A DNA stretch of 64,000 nt, taken from contig NZ_UUIS01000061.1 of NCBI RefSeq assembly GCF_900589395.1, positions 1-64,000 of the forward strand, read 5' to 3'. The position numbers and the translations under genes are program-made. The notes under the pieces were generated by a model that did not search any database, was not told the origin of the DNA, and saw only the letters and a program-made list of their open reading frames with translations. The first letter of the stretch is position 1, and each line of letters opens with the position of its first letter. The DNA comes from Pseudomonas viridiflava (GTDB lineage Bacteria > Pseudomonadota > Gammaproteobacteria > Pseudomonadales > Pseudomonadaceae). Positions 27,869-36,618 of this stretch are shown piece after piece.

Positions 27869-29959
27869 GTGACATCAAGCGTTGGTTTCCCCGTCGGCAA
27901 CAGCGAGGCCGCGCGGGTCATACGGCACAAGGACTGGAATGCGACATCACTGGGCCCTGTCGATCAATGGCCGGGGGCGCTCAAGACAGCGCTGTACCTG
28001 ATGCTCGAATCCCCGGTGTCGATGTACCTGATCTGGGGACCGGAACTGCTGTTTTTCCACAACGATGCCTACACACCGATCCTGGGGCCACGTGCCGAGG
28101 GTGCCATAGGCATGCCCATTGCGGTGCTGTGGTCCGATGTGTGGGACCAGGTCAGGCCAATGGCCGAGAATGCCCTGGCCGGCGAAGTGTTTCAGGCCCA
28201 TGACCTGCCACTGAGCATGGCGCGCTATGGCCAGCCGGAGCAGACCTGGTGGACGTTCTGCTTTTCTCCGCTGCGTGACGAGCACGGGCAGGTGCTCGGG
28301 GTGTTCTGCTGCACCAACGAAACCACCCGCCATGTGCTTGACCAGCGGGCGCTCAAGGCCGGCGAGCTGCAGCGTCAGACGCTGATCGAAGACCTCGTGC
28401 GCCTGGAACGGCGCCAGACCGCCCGCCTTGAACAACGCACCATGGAACTGGACACCTTCTGGGAAATGTCCCCTGACCTGCTGGCAATCGTCGATATCAA
28501 TGGCTGTTTCCAGCGCGTCAATCCGGCCTGGAGTACGCTGCTCGACCTGAATGCCGAAGACCTGATCGGCACCTCGATCACCGACAGGCTGCACCCCGAT
28601 GATATCGAGCCTTCCCGGCAGGCCCTGGCCCATGCCCTGAACCAGGAGCTGCCGCTGTTCGAGAACCGCTATCGGCACCGCGACGGCAGTTACCGCTGGT
28701 TCGGCTGGACCGCCGCACCGGGCAGGGGCCTGGTGTTCGCGCTGGGCAAGCACATGACCGAAGAAAAGCTGCGCACCGAGGCGCTGCGGACCACAGAAGA
28801 AGCCCTGCGCCAGTCGCAGAAAATGGAAGCCGTCGGGCAACTCACCGGTGGCCTGGCCCATGATTTCAATAACCTGCTGATGGGCGTGACCGGCAATATC
28901 GAACTGTTGCAAATGCGCATCAGCCAGGGCCGCTTCGATGACCTGGGCCGCTACATCACCGGCTCCCTGGAGTCGTCACGACGGGCCGCCGCCCTGACGC
29001 ACCGGCTGCTGGCCTTTTCCCGGCGCCAGACCCTGGCACCGCGCCCGACCAACATTGATGCGCTGGTTCAGGGCATGGCCGAGTTGGTGCAGCGCACCGT
29101 AGGTCCGGCCATCGACATGCAGGTGTCGACCACACCCGATCTGTGGTCGACGCTGGTGGACCCCAACCAGCTGGAAAACGCGCTGCTCAATCTGTGCAAC
29201 AACGCCCGCGACGCCATGCCCGATGGCGGCCGGCTGTTGATCGAGACAACCAACCTGCCCCTTGATGCAACGCTGGCCGGGCAACATGAACTGCCGCCCG
29301 GCCACTACGTGGCACTGTGCGTCAGCGACACGGGCACAGGCATGTCGCCGGAAGTCATCGGGCGGGCCTTCGATCCGTTTTTCACCACCAAGCCACTGGG
29401 CATGGGCACCGGGCTCGGACTGTCGATGATCTATGGCTTTGCACGGCAGTCGGGCGGCGATGTACGGATTGTGTCCACCCCGGGACTGGGCTCGAAGATC
29501 AGCATTTACTTACCCGTGGTGCAGAATGCTCACGAACCCGGGCCGACTGTCGAGGCCGTGCCGGCCGAACTTGCCCGTTCGGGCATCGGTGAAATCGTGC
29601 TGGTGGTCGACGACGAGCCGGCCGTGCGTCAGTTGATCAGCGAGGTGCTGGTCGACCTGGGCTATGCCGTGTTGCAGGCCGAGCACGGTGCGGCTGCCTT
29701 GAAAATCCTTCAGCAGCATCCGGCCATCCAGTTGCTGGTCACCGACGTCGGCCTGCCCGGTGGCATGAACGGCCGGCAACTGGCCGATGCGGCCCGGGTC
29801 TTGAGCCCGGCGTTGTCTGTGCTGTTCGTCACCGGCTACGCCGAAAGTGCAGCGCTGACCTTCGACACCCTGGGCCGCGACATGCATGTGCTGACCAAGC
29901 CGTTTTCAATCGCCACGCTGAGTGGCTGCATTGCCCGGCTGCGCCAGCCGCTGCCTTGA
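27869..29959 (+). CDS. PAS-containing hybrid histidine kinase with C-terminal receiver
   Basis: A 696-residue soluble sensor kinase. The GTG start at 27869 follows AAGGGAG. An N-terminal GAF/PAS-like sensory region (about residues 20-160, with WPGALKTAL and WWTFCFSPL) is followed by a PAS domain at about 190-310 (DTFWEMSPDLLAIVDINGCF, HRDGSYRWFGW). The phospho-His is in LTGGLAHDFNNLL near 330. The N, G1 and G2 boxes of the ATPase are NLCNNARDAMP, VSDTGTGMS and GTGLGLSM. The C-terminal REC domain has Asp in LLVTDVGLPGG near 625. No transmembrane helix, so it senses a cytosolic signal. No response regulator gene is adjacent; partners are unknown. Confidence 0.93.
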   Translation: MTSSVGFPVGNSEAARVIRHKDWNATSLGPVDQWPGALKTALYLMLESPVSMYLIWGPELLFFHNDAYTPILGPRAEGAIGMPIAVLWSDVWDQVRPMAENALAGEVFQAHDLPLSMARYGQPEQTWWTFCFSPLRDEHGQVLGVFCCTNETTRHVLDQRALKAGELQRQTLIEDLVRLERRQTARLEQRTMELDTFWEMSPDLLAIVDINGCFQRVNPAWSTLLDLNAEDLIGTSITDRLHPDDIEPSRQALAHALNQELPLFENRYRHRDGSYRWFGWTAAPGRGLVFALGKHMTEEKLRTEALRTTEEALRQSQKMEAVGQLTGGLAHDFNNLLMGVTGNIELLQMRISQGRFDDLGRYITGSLESSRRAAALTHRLLAFSRRQTLAPRPTNIDALVQGMAELVQRTVGPAIDMQVSTTPDLWSTLVDPNQLENALLNLCNNARDAMPDGGRLLIETTNLPLDATLAGQHELPPGHYVALCVSDTGTGMSPEVIGRAFDPFFTTKPLGMGTGLGLSMIYGFARQSGGDVRIVSTPGLGSKISIYLPVVQNAHEPGPTVEAVPAELARSGIGEIVLVVDDEPAVRQLISEVLVDLGYAVLQAEHGAAALKILQQHPAIQLLVTDVGLPGGMNGRQLADAARVLSPALSVLFVTGYAESAALTFDTLGRDMHVLTKPFSIATLSGCIARLRQPLP

Positions 29960-29988
29960 CGGCAAGGGCATGTACCTGCCCTTGCCGT
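29959..29988. terminator. Bidirectional hairpin between convergent genes
   Basis: A perfect 12-bp stem, ACGGCAAGGGCA / TGCCCTTGCCGT, with a 6-base loop. It starts at the stop codon of the hybrid kinase and ends 8 bp before the stop of the convergent reductase gene. There is no T-run on either side, so it may act as a stability element rather than a classic terminator. Confidence 0.6.
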
Positions 29989-29996
29989 GAGCCTGG

Positions 29997-31103
29997 TCAG
30001 TCGCGCAGGTCGGACTCATGGATCGGCTGGTCGCGGTGGGTCGCGCGCTGGTACTGCGCCGGCCAGACGGCCTGGCGGCTGCCCAGGTCATCATCGGCGT
30101 GCAGGGCCCAGTACGGATCGCGCAACAGCTCGCGAGCCAGCAGGATGATATCGGCCTGGCCAGTGCGCAGGATGTGCTCGGCCTGGGCCGGGTCGGTGAT
30201 CATGCCCACAGTGCCGGTGGCGATGTCCGACTCCTTGCGGATGCGCTCGGCAAAACGCGTCTGGTAGCCAGGCCCCACCGGAATTTCGGCGTGCACTGAG
30301 GTGCCGCCGGACGACACATCGATCAGGTCGGCGCCCAAAGCCTTGAGCCGGCGCGCCAGCTCCACGGTTTCATCCGGGTTCCAGCCGTCTTCGACCCAGT
30401 CGGTGGCCGACACGCGCACGAACAGCGGCAGTTCGGCCGGCCACACATCGCGCATGGCGGCGGTAACCTGCAGGGTCAGGCGGATGCGGTTCTCGAACGA
30501 GCCGCCGTACTGATCGTTGCGCCGGTTGCTCAATGGCGACAGGAACTGATGCAGGAGGTAGCCATGCGCGGCGTGCACCTCGACCACTTTGAAACCGGCT
30601 GTCAGGGCACGCCGGGTGGCGGTGACAAAAGCGTCGATCACCTCCTGGATGGCCGCTTCGCTCAATGGCTGTGGCACGCTGTGCTCAGGGTCGAAGGCAA
30701 TCGCCGACGGGCCGCACGGTGTCCAGCCGCCCTCTTCGATCGGTACGTTGCCATGCTTGCCCAGCCAGGGTCGCCAGGTGCTGGCCTTGCGCCCGGCATG
30801 TGCCAGCTGGATGGCCGGCACCGCGCCCTGGGCGGTAATGAAACGGGTGATGCGCTGCAAGGGTTCGATCTGTTCGTCGCTCCACAACCCCAGGTCTTGC
30901 GGGGTGATGCGACCGTCAGCGGTGACCGCCGTGGCCTCGGTGAAGACCAGACCGGCACCGCCCACTGCCCGGCTGCCCAGGTGCACCAGGTGCCAGTCGT
31001 TGGCCAGGCCATCGACGCTGGAGTACTGGCACATTGGTGAAACAGCGATGCGATTGGGCAGTTGCAGCTGGCGCAGGGTATAGGGTTCTAGCAGCAGACT
31101 CAT
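29997..31103 (-). CDS. Old yellow enzyme family NADH:flavin oxidoreductase (XenA/YqjM-like)
   Basis: A 368-residue FMN-dependent ene-reductase of the class represented by XenA of Pseudomonas and YqjM of Bacillus. The flavin-modulating Cys25 is in PMCQYSS, the substrate-binding His pair is in EVHAAHGYL, and the FMN phosphate region includes RELLRDPYW. It reduces alpha,beta-unsaturated carbonyls, and nitro compounds in some members, using NAD(P)H. AGAGG lies ahead of the ATG. It is monocistronic, with no adjacent regulator. Confidence 0.92.
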   Translation of the reverse strand: MSLLLEPYTLRQLQLPNRIAVSPMCQYSSVDGLANDWHLVHLGSRAVGGAGLVFTEATAVTADGRITPQDLGLWSDEQIEPLQRITRFITAQGAVPAIQLAHAGRKASTWRPWLGKHGNVPIEEGGWTPCGPSAIAFDPEHSVPQPLSEAAIQEVIDAFVTATRRALTAGFKVVEVHAAHGYLLHQFLSPLSNRRNDQYGGSFENRIRLTLQVTAAMRDVWPAELPLFVRVSATDWVEDGWNPDETVELARRLKALGADLIDVSSGGTSVHAEIPVGPGYQTRFAERIRKESDIATGTVGMITDPAQAEHILRTGQADIILLARELLRDPYWALHADDDLGSRQAVWPAQYQRATHRDQPIHESDLRD

Positions 31104-31273
31104 GGCGACCTCTCGAATTGACAGTCAGGCGTCCAGCGCTCCTGAACGAGGAAGGAAAGGCCGCAGGCACAGGTCGGACGAGACGGTGACCACCTTCAGA
31201 ACGTGCTCGACGAGGCGCGGCGGCTTTCCCTTTTTCTACACAGACTAGTCGACAATCGCAGGGCGTACAGCGT

Positions 31274-32980
31274 TCAACGCGGTGCGATATGCGTCACCAG
31301 CAGTTGCACCGTTTCGTTACCCCGAAACTCGTTCAGGTCCAGCCGGTAGGCCACTTCGACCCAGCGGATATTGGGGTCCGGCCAGACCTCGCGGTCCACG
31401 CCAAAAGCGATGCCATCCAGGCGCATGCTGCCGCATTCGGTCCTGAGCACCATTTTCAGGTGACGCTCACCCACCACCCGCTGCTCGACCAGCTCGAACA
31501 CGCCGTGAAACAGCGGCTCGGGAAAGTGCTGCCCCCAGGGACCGGCATTGCGCAGGGCGCGGGCCAGTTCCAGGTGAAACTCTTCCACGGCCAGGGTACC
31601 GTCGGACAACAGCCGGCCGGTCAGGTCCTCTTCAGTCAATTGCCGGCGCACTTCCAGGTCGAAGGCTTCGGTGAAGGCCGCCAGATTGGCTTCGGGCAAC
31701 GACAGCCCGGCCGCCATGGCATGACCACCGAACTTGCTGATCAGGTCGGGATGGCGCGCCGCCACGGCGTCCAGCGCGTCGCGGATATGAAAGCCGGGCA
31801 CCGAGCGAGCCGAGCCTTTGAGCAGGCCGTCGCCGGCGCTGGCAAAGGCAATCGCCGGGCGGTGATAGCGTTCCTTGAGGCGCGAGGCCAGGATACCGAT
31901 CACGCCCTGGTGCCAGTCCGGCTCGAACAGGCACAGGCCGAACGGCATGGATTCCACCGGCAGGTCCTGCAACTGCGCCAGGGCTTCGCGCTGCATGCCC
32001 TGCTCGATGCTCTTGCGGTCCTGGTTGAGCTCATCGAGCTGCACGGCCATTTCCCGTGCCAGCACCGGGTCGTCGCACAGCAGGCATTCGATGCCCAGGC
32101 TCATGTCGTCCAGGCGTCCGGCCGCATTCAGGCGCGGGCCGAGGATGAAGCCCAGGTCGGTCGAGGTGATGCGCGACGGATCACGCCGGGCCACTTCCAG
32201 AATGGCACGCAACCCCGGCCGGGCACGGCCGGCACGGATGCGCATCAGGCCCTGGTGCACCAGAATGCGGTTGTTGGCATCCAGCGGCACCACATCGGCC
32301 ACGCTGCCCAGTGCCACCAGGTCGAGCAGTTCACCCAGGTTGGGTGGCTTCTGGTCGAACCAGCCCAGCTCGGTCAAGCGGGCGCGCAGGGCAATGAGCA
32401 CATAGAAGATGACCCCGACACCGGCCAGTGACTTGCTCGGGAAGCTGCAGCCGGGCTGGTTGGGGTTGACGATGGCATCGGCCGCCGGCAGTTCATGGCC
32501 GGGCAAGTGGTGATCGGTGACCAGCACCTTGAGCCCGGCGGCCTTGGCCGCTGCCACCCCCTCGACACTGGAAATGCCGTTGTCGACGGTCATCAGCAGC
32601 TGCGGGGTGCGTTGCAGCGCAACATTCACGATTTCAGGCGTCAGGCCATAACCGAATTCAAACCGGTTGGGCACCAGGTAGTCGACGTGCGCGGCGCCCA
32701 GCAGTCGCAGACCCAGCACCCCGACCGTGCTGGCCGTGGCGCCGTCGGCGTCGAAATCACCGACGATGAGGATCCGCTGACGCTGCTGCAGCGCCTCGAC
32801 CAGCAATTGCACCGCCGCCCCGATGCCCTTGAGCTGTTGCCAGGGAATCAGCCGCGCCAGGCCCTTGTCCAGCTCCTCGACCGAGGCGACCCCGCGCGCG
32901 GCATACAGGCGGGTGAGCAAGGGCGGCAGGTCGCCAAGCAATGGCAAGGGATGTGGCAATGGGCGGTGTTCGATGCGCAT
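31274..32980 (-). CDS. recJ: Single-stranded-DNA-specific exonuclease RecJ
   Basis: A 568-residue 5'-3' exonuclease of the DHH family, used in recombination and mismatch repair. Motif I VGDFDADGATAS, a central VTVDNGISS-type Asp and motif III VTDHHLPG supply the metal ligands. The DHHA1-type motif GGHAMAAGL is present toward the C-terminus. Length matches the usual 560-580. The yaeQ gene lies 30 bp upstream on the same strand, so the two may be co-transcribed. Confidence 0.96.
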   Translation of the reverse strand: MRIEHRPLPHPLPLLGDLPPLLTRLYAARGVASVEELDKGLARLIPWQQLKGIGAAVQLLVEALQQRQRILIVGDFDADGATASTVGVLGLRLLGAAHVDYLVPNRFEFGYGLTPEIVNVALQRTPQLLMTVDNGISSVEGVAAAKAAGLKVLVTDHHLPGHELPAADAIVNPNQPGCSFPSKSLAGVGVIFYVLIALRARLTELGWFDQKPPNLGELLDLVALGSVADVVPLDANNRILVHQGLMRIRAGRARPGLRAILEVARRDPSRITSTDLGFILGPRLNAAGRLDDMSLGIECLLCDDPVLAREMAVQLDELNQDRKSIEQGMQREALAQLQDLPVESMPFGLCLFEPDWHQGVIGILASRLKERYHRPAIAFASAGDGLLKGSARSVPGFHIRDALDAVAARHPDLISKFGGHAMAAGLSLPEANLAAFTEAFDLEVRRQLTEEDLTGRLLSDGTLAVEEFHLELARALRNAGPWGQHFPEPLFHGVFELVEQRVVGERHLKMVLRTECGSMRLDGIAFGVDREVWPDPNIRWVEVAYRLDLNEFRGNETVQLLVTHIAPR

Positions 32981-33010
32981 GGGTTTCCCGGGGGTCTGGT
33001 AAACAGGTGA

Positions 33011-33553
33011 TTAATCGCGGTCGCCGGTCAGCCATTGCAGCTGCACTTCGTGCTGGCCACGGTCGTCGGTGACGAAAATGGTGCCGTCGCTGATCATCAC
33101 ATCCCACTTGATGACCCGTGGCATGTCCTTGGAGAGGATATCCAGCGCTTCTTGCGGCACAGCGGCGATATGGACGTTTTTCAGGTTTTTCGCCACCGGC
33201 ACCACTTTGCCTTCCCATACGCGCAGGCTGCCGTAGGCCAGCAGGCTGGTGCGTTCGGTGCGGCGCGAGCACCAGGTCAGGCGGTCGGCATCGGGCTGGC
33301 CGACTTCGATCCAGTGCAGTACGCGATCATCCAGGCTTTTTTCCCAGAGTGCCGGTTCGTCTACATCAGACAGGCCGCGGCCGAACGCCAGTTGCTCGTC
33401 GTACCAGAGTGCATAGGCCAGCAACCGCACCGTCATGCGCTCTTCGGTCTCCGAGGGGTGACGGGCAATGGTCTGCTTGACGCTTTCGTAGACGCTGCGG
33501 TCCAGATCGGTCAGGTTGAGTTCGAATTTGTACGTCGTCGACGGCTGAGCCAT
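33011..33553 (-). CDS. yaeQ: YaeQ family protein
   Basis: A 180-residue YaeQ protein. The family has a PD-(D/E)XK-like fold and suppressed an rfaH phenotype in E. coli, but its activity is unknown. The start at 33553 gives the typical beginning AQPSTTYKFELNLTDLDR; the frame above is not conserved. Family motifs include WEKSLDDRVLHWIEVGQPD and CSRRTERTSLLAYG. It is 30 bp upstream of recJ. Confidence 0.93.
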   Translation of the reverse strand: MAQPSTTYKFELNLTDLDRSVYESVKQTIARHPSETEERMTVRLLAYALWYDEQLAFGRGLSDVDEPALWEKSLDDRVLHWIEVGQPDADRLTWCSRRTERTSLLAYGSLRVWEGKVVPVAKNLKNVHIAAVPQEALDILSKDMPRVIKWDVMISDGTIFVTDDRGQHEVQLQWLTGDRD

Positions 33554-33744
33554 GAACAGGCTTCCAGAACAGGATAAAGCCGGCAAGTCTACCCGATGCA
33601 GGGCTGCGTAACGACATTGAGTGGCCGGCACGCTCGACCCTGGGTTATTTCACGGCCATCGGTTGCGGCCAAAGGCCATAAGGCTGAAAATCCGCCAGTT
33701 GCCGATGCGCCCCGGATCACTTTGCCTGAGGATGAATTCGACGT

Positions 33745-34629
33745 ATGTGTTTTCGCGCCTCGCCCTTCTCGAGCCCGCCCCTGGCGACCCGCCTGCTGGT
33801 CTTGGTGCTCTGCGCCCTGCCTGCCACCGGCCAGGCCAGGGACACCCTGACCTGGCTGTTGCGCGACATGGCGCCAGTGACCATTTTTTCCGGTCCCGAC
33901 CAGGGCCAGGGTGCCATCGACCGGCTCATGCCGATTTTGATCGAGCACATGCCCGAATACGATCATGTGCTGATGCGCGTCAACCGCGCCCGCGGCCTGC
34001 AGATGCTCAGCGAGCCCAACTTCACCTGTGACCCCACGCTGCTGTGGACAGCCGAACGGGCCAGGAAAATCATTTTCTCCATCCCCACCTACGCGGTGTT
34101 CAGCAACGGCCTGATCGTGCGCAAGGACGACCTGGCGCTGTTTACCCCGTTCATCGCCAATCGGCATGTCGACCTGCAGGCACTGCTGGCCAGCAGGACG
34201 GTGAAACTCGGCGTGGTGGCCGGGCGCAGCTACGGCCCGGTGATCGACACGATCCTGCAGCAGACCCTGCCCGATGAACTGAACCTGCATTACGGCAACG
34301 ATGCAATCGGCAGCCTGTTGCAAATGCAGCGGCTGGGGCGCCTGCAGGCCATGATCAGCTACTGGCCCGAGGCGCACTATCAGGCACGGCAACAGGGCAT
34401 CCGCGACAACGAACTGGTCTTCCTGCCGGTCAAGGACACGCCCAGGTACCAGTTCACGCACATCGGCTGCTCGGACACTGAAAAAGGCCGCCAGGCGATG
34501 ACCATCATCAACCGGGAAATGCGCGTGCTGCGCGAAGAGTACCTGGTGGGCTTCTACGCCCAATGGCTGGATGAAGAAAAGCGCCAGCAGTATCTGGAGG
34601 ACGCCAAGACGTTCTTCATCGACCAATGA
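33745..34629 (+). CDS. Periplasmic substrate-binding-like protein (TIGR02285-type)
   Basis: A 294-residue exported protein. The signal peptide is RLLVLVLCALPATGQA, and the mature part begins DTLTWLLRDMAPVTIF. The fold resembles SBP_bac_3 amino-acid-binding proteins, but this subgroup is found alone in many pseudomonads with no ABC transporter genes nearby, as here. Two Cys (FTCDPT and IGCSDT) could form a disulfide. The ligand is unknown. It is not in an operon with either neighbour; a leftward terminator follows its stop. Confidence 0.8.
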   Translation: MCFRASPFSSPPLATRLLVLVLCALPATGQARDTLTWLLRDMAPVTIFSGPDQGQGAIDRLMPILIEHMPEYDHVLMRVNRARGLQMLSEPNFTCDPTLLWTAERARKIIFSIPTYAVFSNGLIVRKDDLALFTPFIANRHVDLQALLASRTVKLGVVAGRSYGPVIDTILQQTLPDELNLHYGNDAIGSLLQMQRLGRLQAMISYWPEAHYQARQQGIRDNELVFLPVKDTPRYQFTHIGCSDTEKGRQAMTIINREMRVLREEYLVGFYAQWLDEEKRQQYLEDAKTFFIDQ

Positions 34630-34640
34630 AAGCGGCGGGC

Positions 34641-34664
34641 AAAAGAAACCCCGAGCAGCGGGGA
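34641..34664 (-). terminator. Rho-independent terminator for the DUF3509 transcript
   Basis: Read on the minus strand: CCCCGCTGCTCGGGG hairpin followed by TTTCTTTT. It lies about 135 bp beyond the DUF3509 stop, just after the end of the convergent binding-protein gene. The 135 bp between hold no recognisable gene. Confidence 0.8.
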
Positions 34665-34797
34665 TGACTGGTCGGGGTAAACCTTGGCATGTAGCCAGGA
34701 TGGCCGGCATCGAACATCGGAGCTGAACGATCGAGCCTGCCGTACCTGATACGAACCCGGGACCGGGCAAAGGTTCCTGGCTGCGGGCAGCCCGGCG

Positions 34798-35094
34798 CTA
34801 CAGAAAAGCGGATGAAGCAGAGAACGGGCGGTGGGCTGCAACATGACGCATGGCTGCGATCATGCAGGGCTGGATGCGCCCTTCGACGACCAGCAGGTCG
34901 CGATGCAGGCCGTCGACTACATCAGTCAACTGAAACTTGTCACGCAACTGGTCGGCGCTGAAGCGACGTTCGATTACGGTGACACCGGCAGCATTCTTCA
35001 CGGTTACCAGACGTTCGCCTTTGGAACCGGCAGGCCCGAGACTGGCCTGGTACGGTGACAGCGCTTCACTTAGCAGCAAGCTGATATTTTCCAT
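34798..35094 (-). CDS. DUF3509 family protein
   Basis: A 98-residue protein beginning MENISLLLSEALSPYQASL, of the DUF3509 family, which is essentially confined to Pseudomonas. It contains the family-type segment RLVTVKNAAGVTVIERRFSA followed by LHRDLLVVEGRIQP. Function unknown; some members change with growth phase or stress. No signal or membrane segment. It is a single-gene unit with its own terminator downstream. Confidence 0.88.
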   Translation of the reverse strand: MENISLLLSEALSPYQASLGPAGSKGERLVTVKNAAGVTVIERRFSADQLRDKFQLTDVVDGLHRDLLVVEGRIQPCMIAAMRHVAAHRPFSASSAFL

Positions 35095-35250
35095 CTAGTT
35101 CACCACTCAACAGGTTGAATGCAAAGGTGCTTATCAATGACCTGCGCCTGGGCTTGAAAGTTCTGACCAACAGACGTAAAGCAGTCAATGCTCTGAATTC
35201 GAGCATGCCTGTGGAATGTGACAGGGAGAAAACCGCTGCGCAACGACCGC

Positions 35251-36507
35251 TCATTCAGGTGCGCCCGGGTGGGCATGGGCGTTATCCCCGCGTGGCGGCA
35301 ACCATTGGCCGCGTGCGGCCATCCAGCGGCGCAGGTCAGGCGCGCTCATGGGCCGGGCAATGAAGTAGCCCTGGACCGCCAGCGAGCCCATTGCCAGCAG
35401 GCTATGGAAGTCATCCACGGTTTCGACGCCCTCGACCACCACCGCCATCGAAAGACGCCGGGCCATGAACAGGGCGCCTGCCACCACGGCCGACTGGCGC
35501 GGGTCATCGCCCATACCGCGTACGAACTCGGCGGCAATCTTCAATTCGCAAAACGGCAGTTGCAGCAGGCGCTGAATATTCGAAGCCCCGGTGCCGAAGT
35601 CGTCGATCGACAGGCGACAGCCCTTCATGCGCAGGCGCAGCAGCTCGTGCAGCGGCCAGTCGCCCGCCTGCCCTGCCGGCTGTTCGAGGACTTCCAGGGT
35701 CAGCACGCCGGGCGCCAGGCCATGGTGCGCCAGCCGTTGCAACACGTGCCGGGCAAAGCCGGCCTGCTCCAGCACGCATGGCGCAACATTGATAGACACC
35801 GGCAAGGCCTGGCCGTCCTCGTCGCGCACCCGGGCCGACAGTTGCAGTGCCAGCTCCAGCATGCGCCAGGTCAGCGGGGCCAGCAGGCCGGCGCGCGTCA
35901 CCGCAGGCATGAAGCTGCCGGGACTCAAGAGGCCGTGCTGCGGGTGCTGCCAGCGCACCAGCGCCTCGACCCCCAGCAAATCGCCCGCCAGGCTGACCTT
36001 GGGCTGAAAGTGGGCCACCCATTGCTCCACCGGCACAGCCTTGTCCGGCAGGCTGAACAGGCCCTCACCCTCGACCTGCGCCGGCAGGCCAGCGGCAACC
36101 TCAAGGCTGGCGGCGGCGCAATCATGGCGCCGGTAGCGCTCCAGCAAGATACGCACCGCGGCGGCCGATGCAGGCTTGTGCAGGCAACCCAGCACTTCGA
36201 TCCCCTGCTGGCGGGCCAGCCGCGCGACGCTGTCCTGCACCCGGGAATCGGCGCCACTGAGCACGATCAACGCCCGCGCCTGACGCGTCTCGATCAGATG
36301 GCCGATCAGCGCCAGGCCGTCTGCGCCGTCCATCTGCAAATCGCAGATGGCGATGTCCACCGGACCGCCGGCATGCAGCGAAGCGCATGCTGCCGCCACG
36401 CTGGCGGCGGTCAGGACATGGAACACCTGGTTGGCATTGAGTATCTGGTGCAGGGCCATGAGTTCAAAGGGATGGTCTTCGAGAATCAGTACCTTGAGTG
36501 AATGCAC
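35251..36507 (-). CDS. REC-EAL response regulator, RocR-like c-di-GMP phosphodiesterase
   Basis: A 418-residue protein starting with GTG at 36507 behind GGAGA. The receiver domain has phospho-acceptor Asp56 (ICDLQMDG). The EAL domain starts near 165, with GVEALVRW near 180 and the Asn in SINVAP. The usual ELTE position reads LEVLEQ, followed by IDDFGTGASN, the Lys in CELKIAAEF near 323, VVVEGVET and VQGYFIARP. The catalytic Glu, Asn, Asp pair, Lys and Gln are kept, but the usual LKID reads LKIA. The domain order, and the BvgS/RocS-like sensor immediately upstream on the same strand, match RocR of the P. aeruginosa Roc (Sad) system. Degradation of c-di-GMP is the expected activity. Confidence 0.88.
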   Translation of the reverse strand: MHSLKVLILEDHPFELMALHQILNANQVFHVLTAASVAAACASLHAGGPVDIAICDLQMDGADGLALIGHLIETRQARALIVLSGADSRVQDSVARLARQQGIEVLGCLHKPASAAAVRILLERYRRHDCAAASLEVAAGLPAQVEGEGLFSLPDKAVPVEQWVAHFQPKVSLAGDLLGVEALVRWQHPQHGLLSPGSFMPAVTRAGLLAPLTWRMLELALQLSARVRDEDGQALPVSINVAPCVLEQAGFARHVLQRLAHHGLAPGVLTLEVLEQPAGQAGDWPLHELLRLRMKGCRLSIDDFGTGASNIQRLLQLPFCELKIAAEFVRGMGDDPRQSAVVAGALFMARRLSMAVVVEGVETVDDFHSLLAMGSLAVQGYFIARPMSAPDLRRWMAARGQWLPPRGDNAHAHPGAPE

Positions 36508-36618
36508 AGGCAGGTCTCCGCAAGGGGCCGGTGTGGGGTGTCATGAAAAGTCATCCTGGCCACCGCAGGCGGTGATCGGACATGACCGGGGCGGCGGGTG
36601 GGCGCCTGGACGTAGCGA

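Noticed and set aside
34665..34797. tRNA or small RNA gene before the DUF3509 terminator
   Set aside because: No cloverleaf could be drawn and no promoter was visible; it is treated as 3' untranslated sequence.
36508..36618. Frameshifted histidine-kinase domain after the RocS-like sensor
   Set aside because: Only 111 bp separate the two genes, far too short for any kinase domain in any frame.
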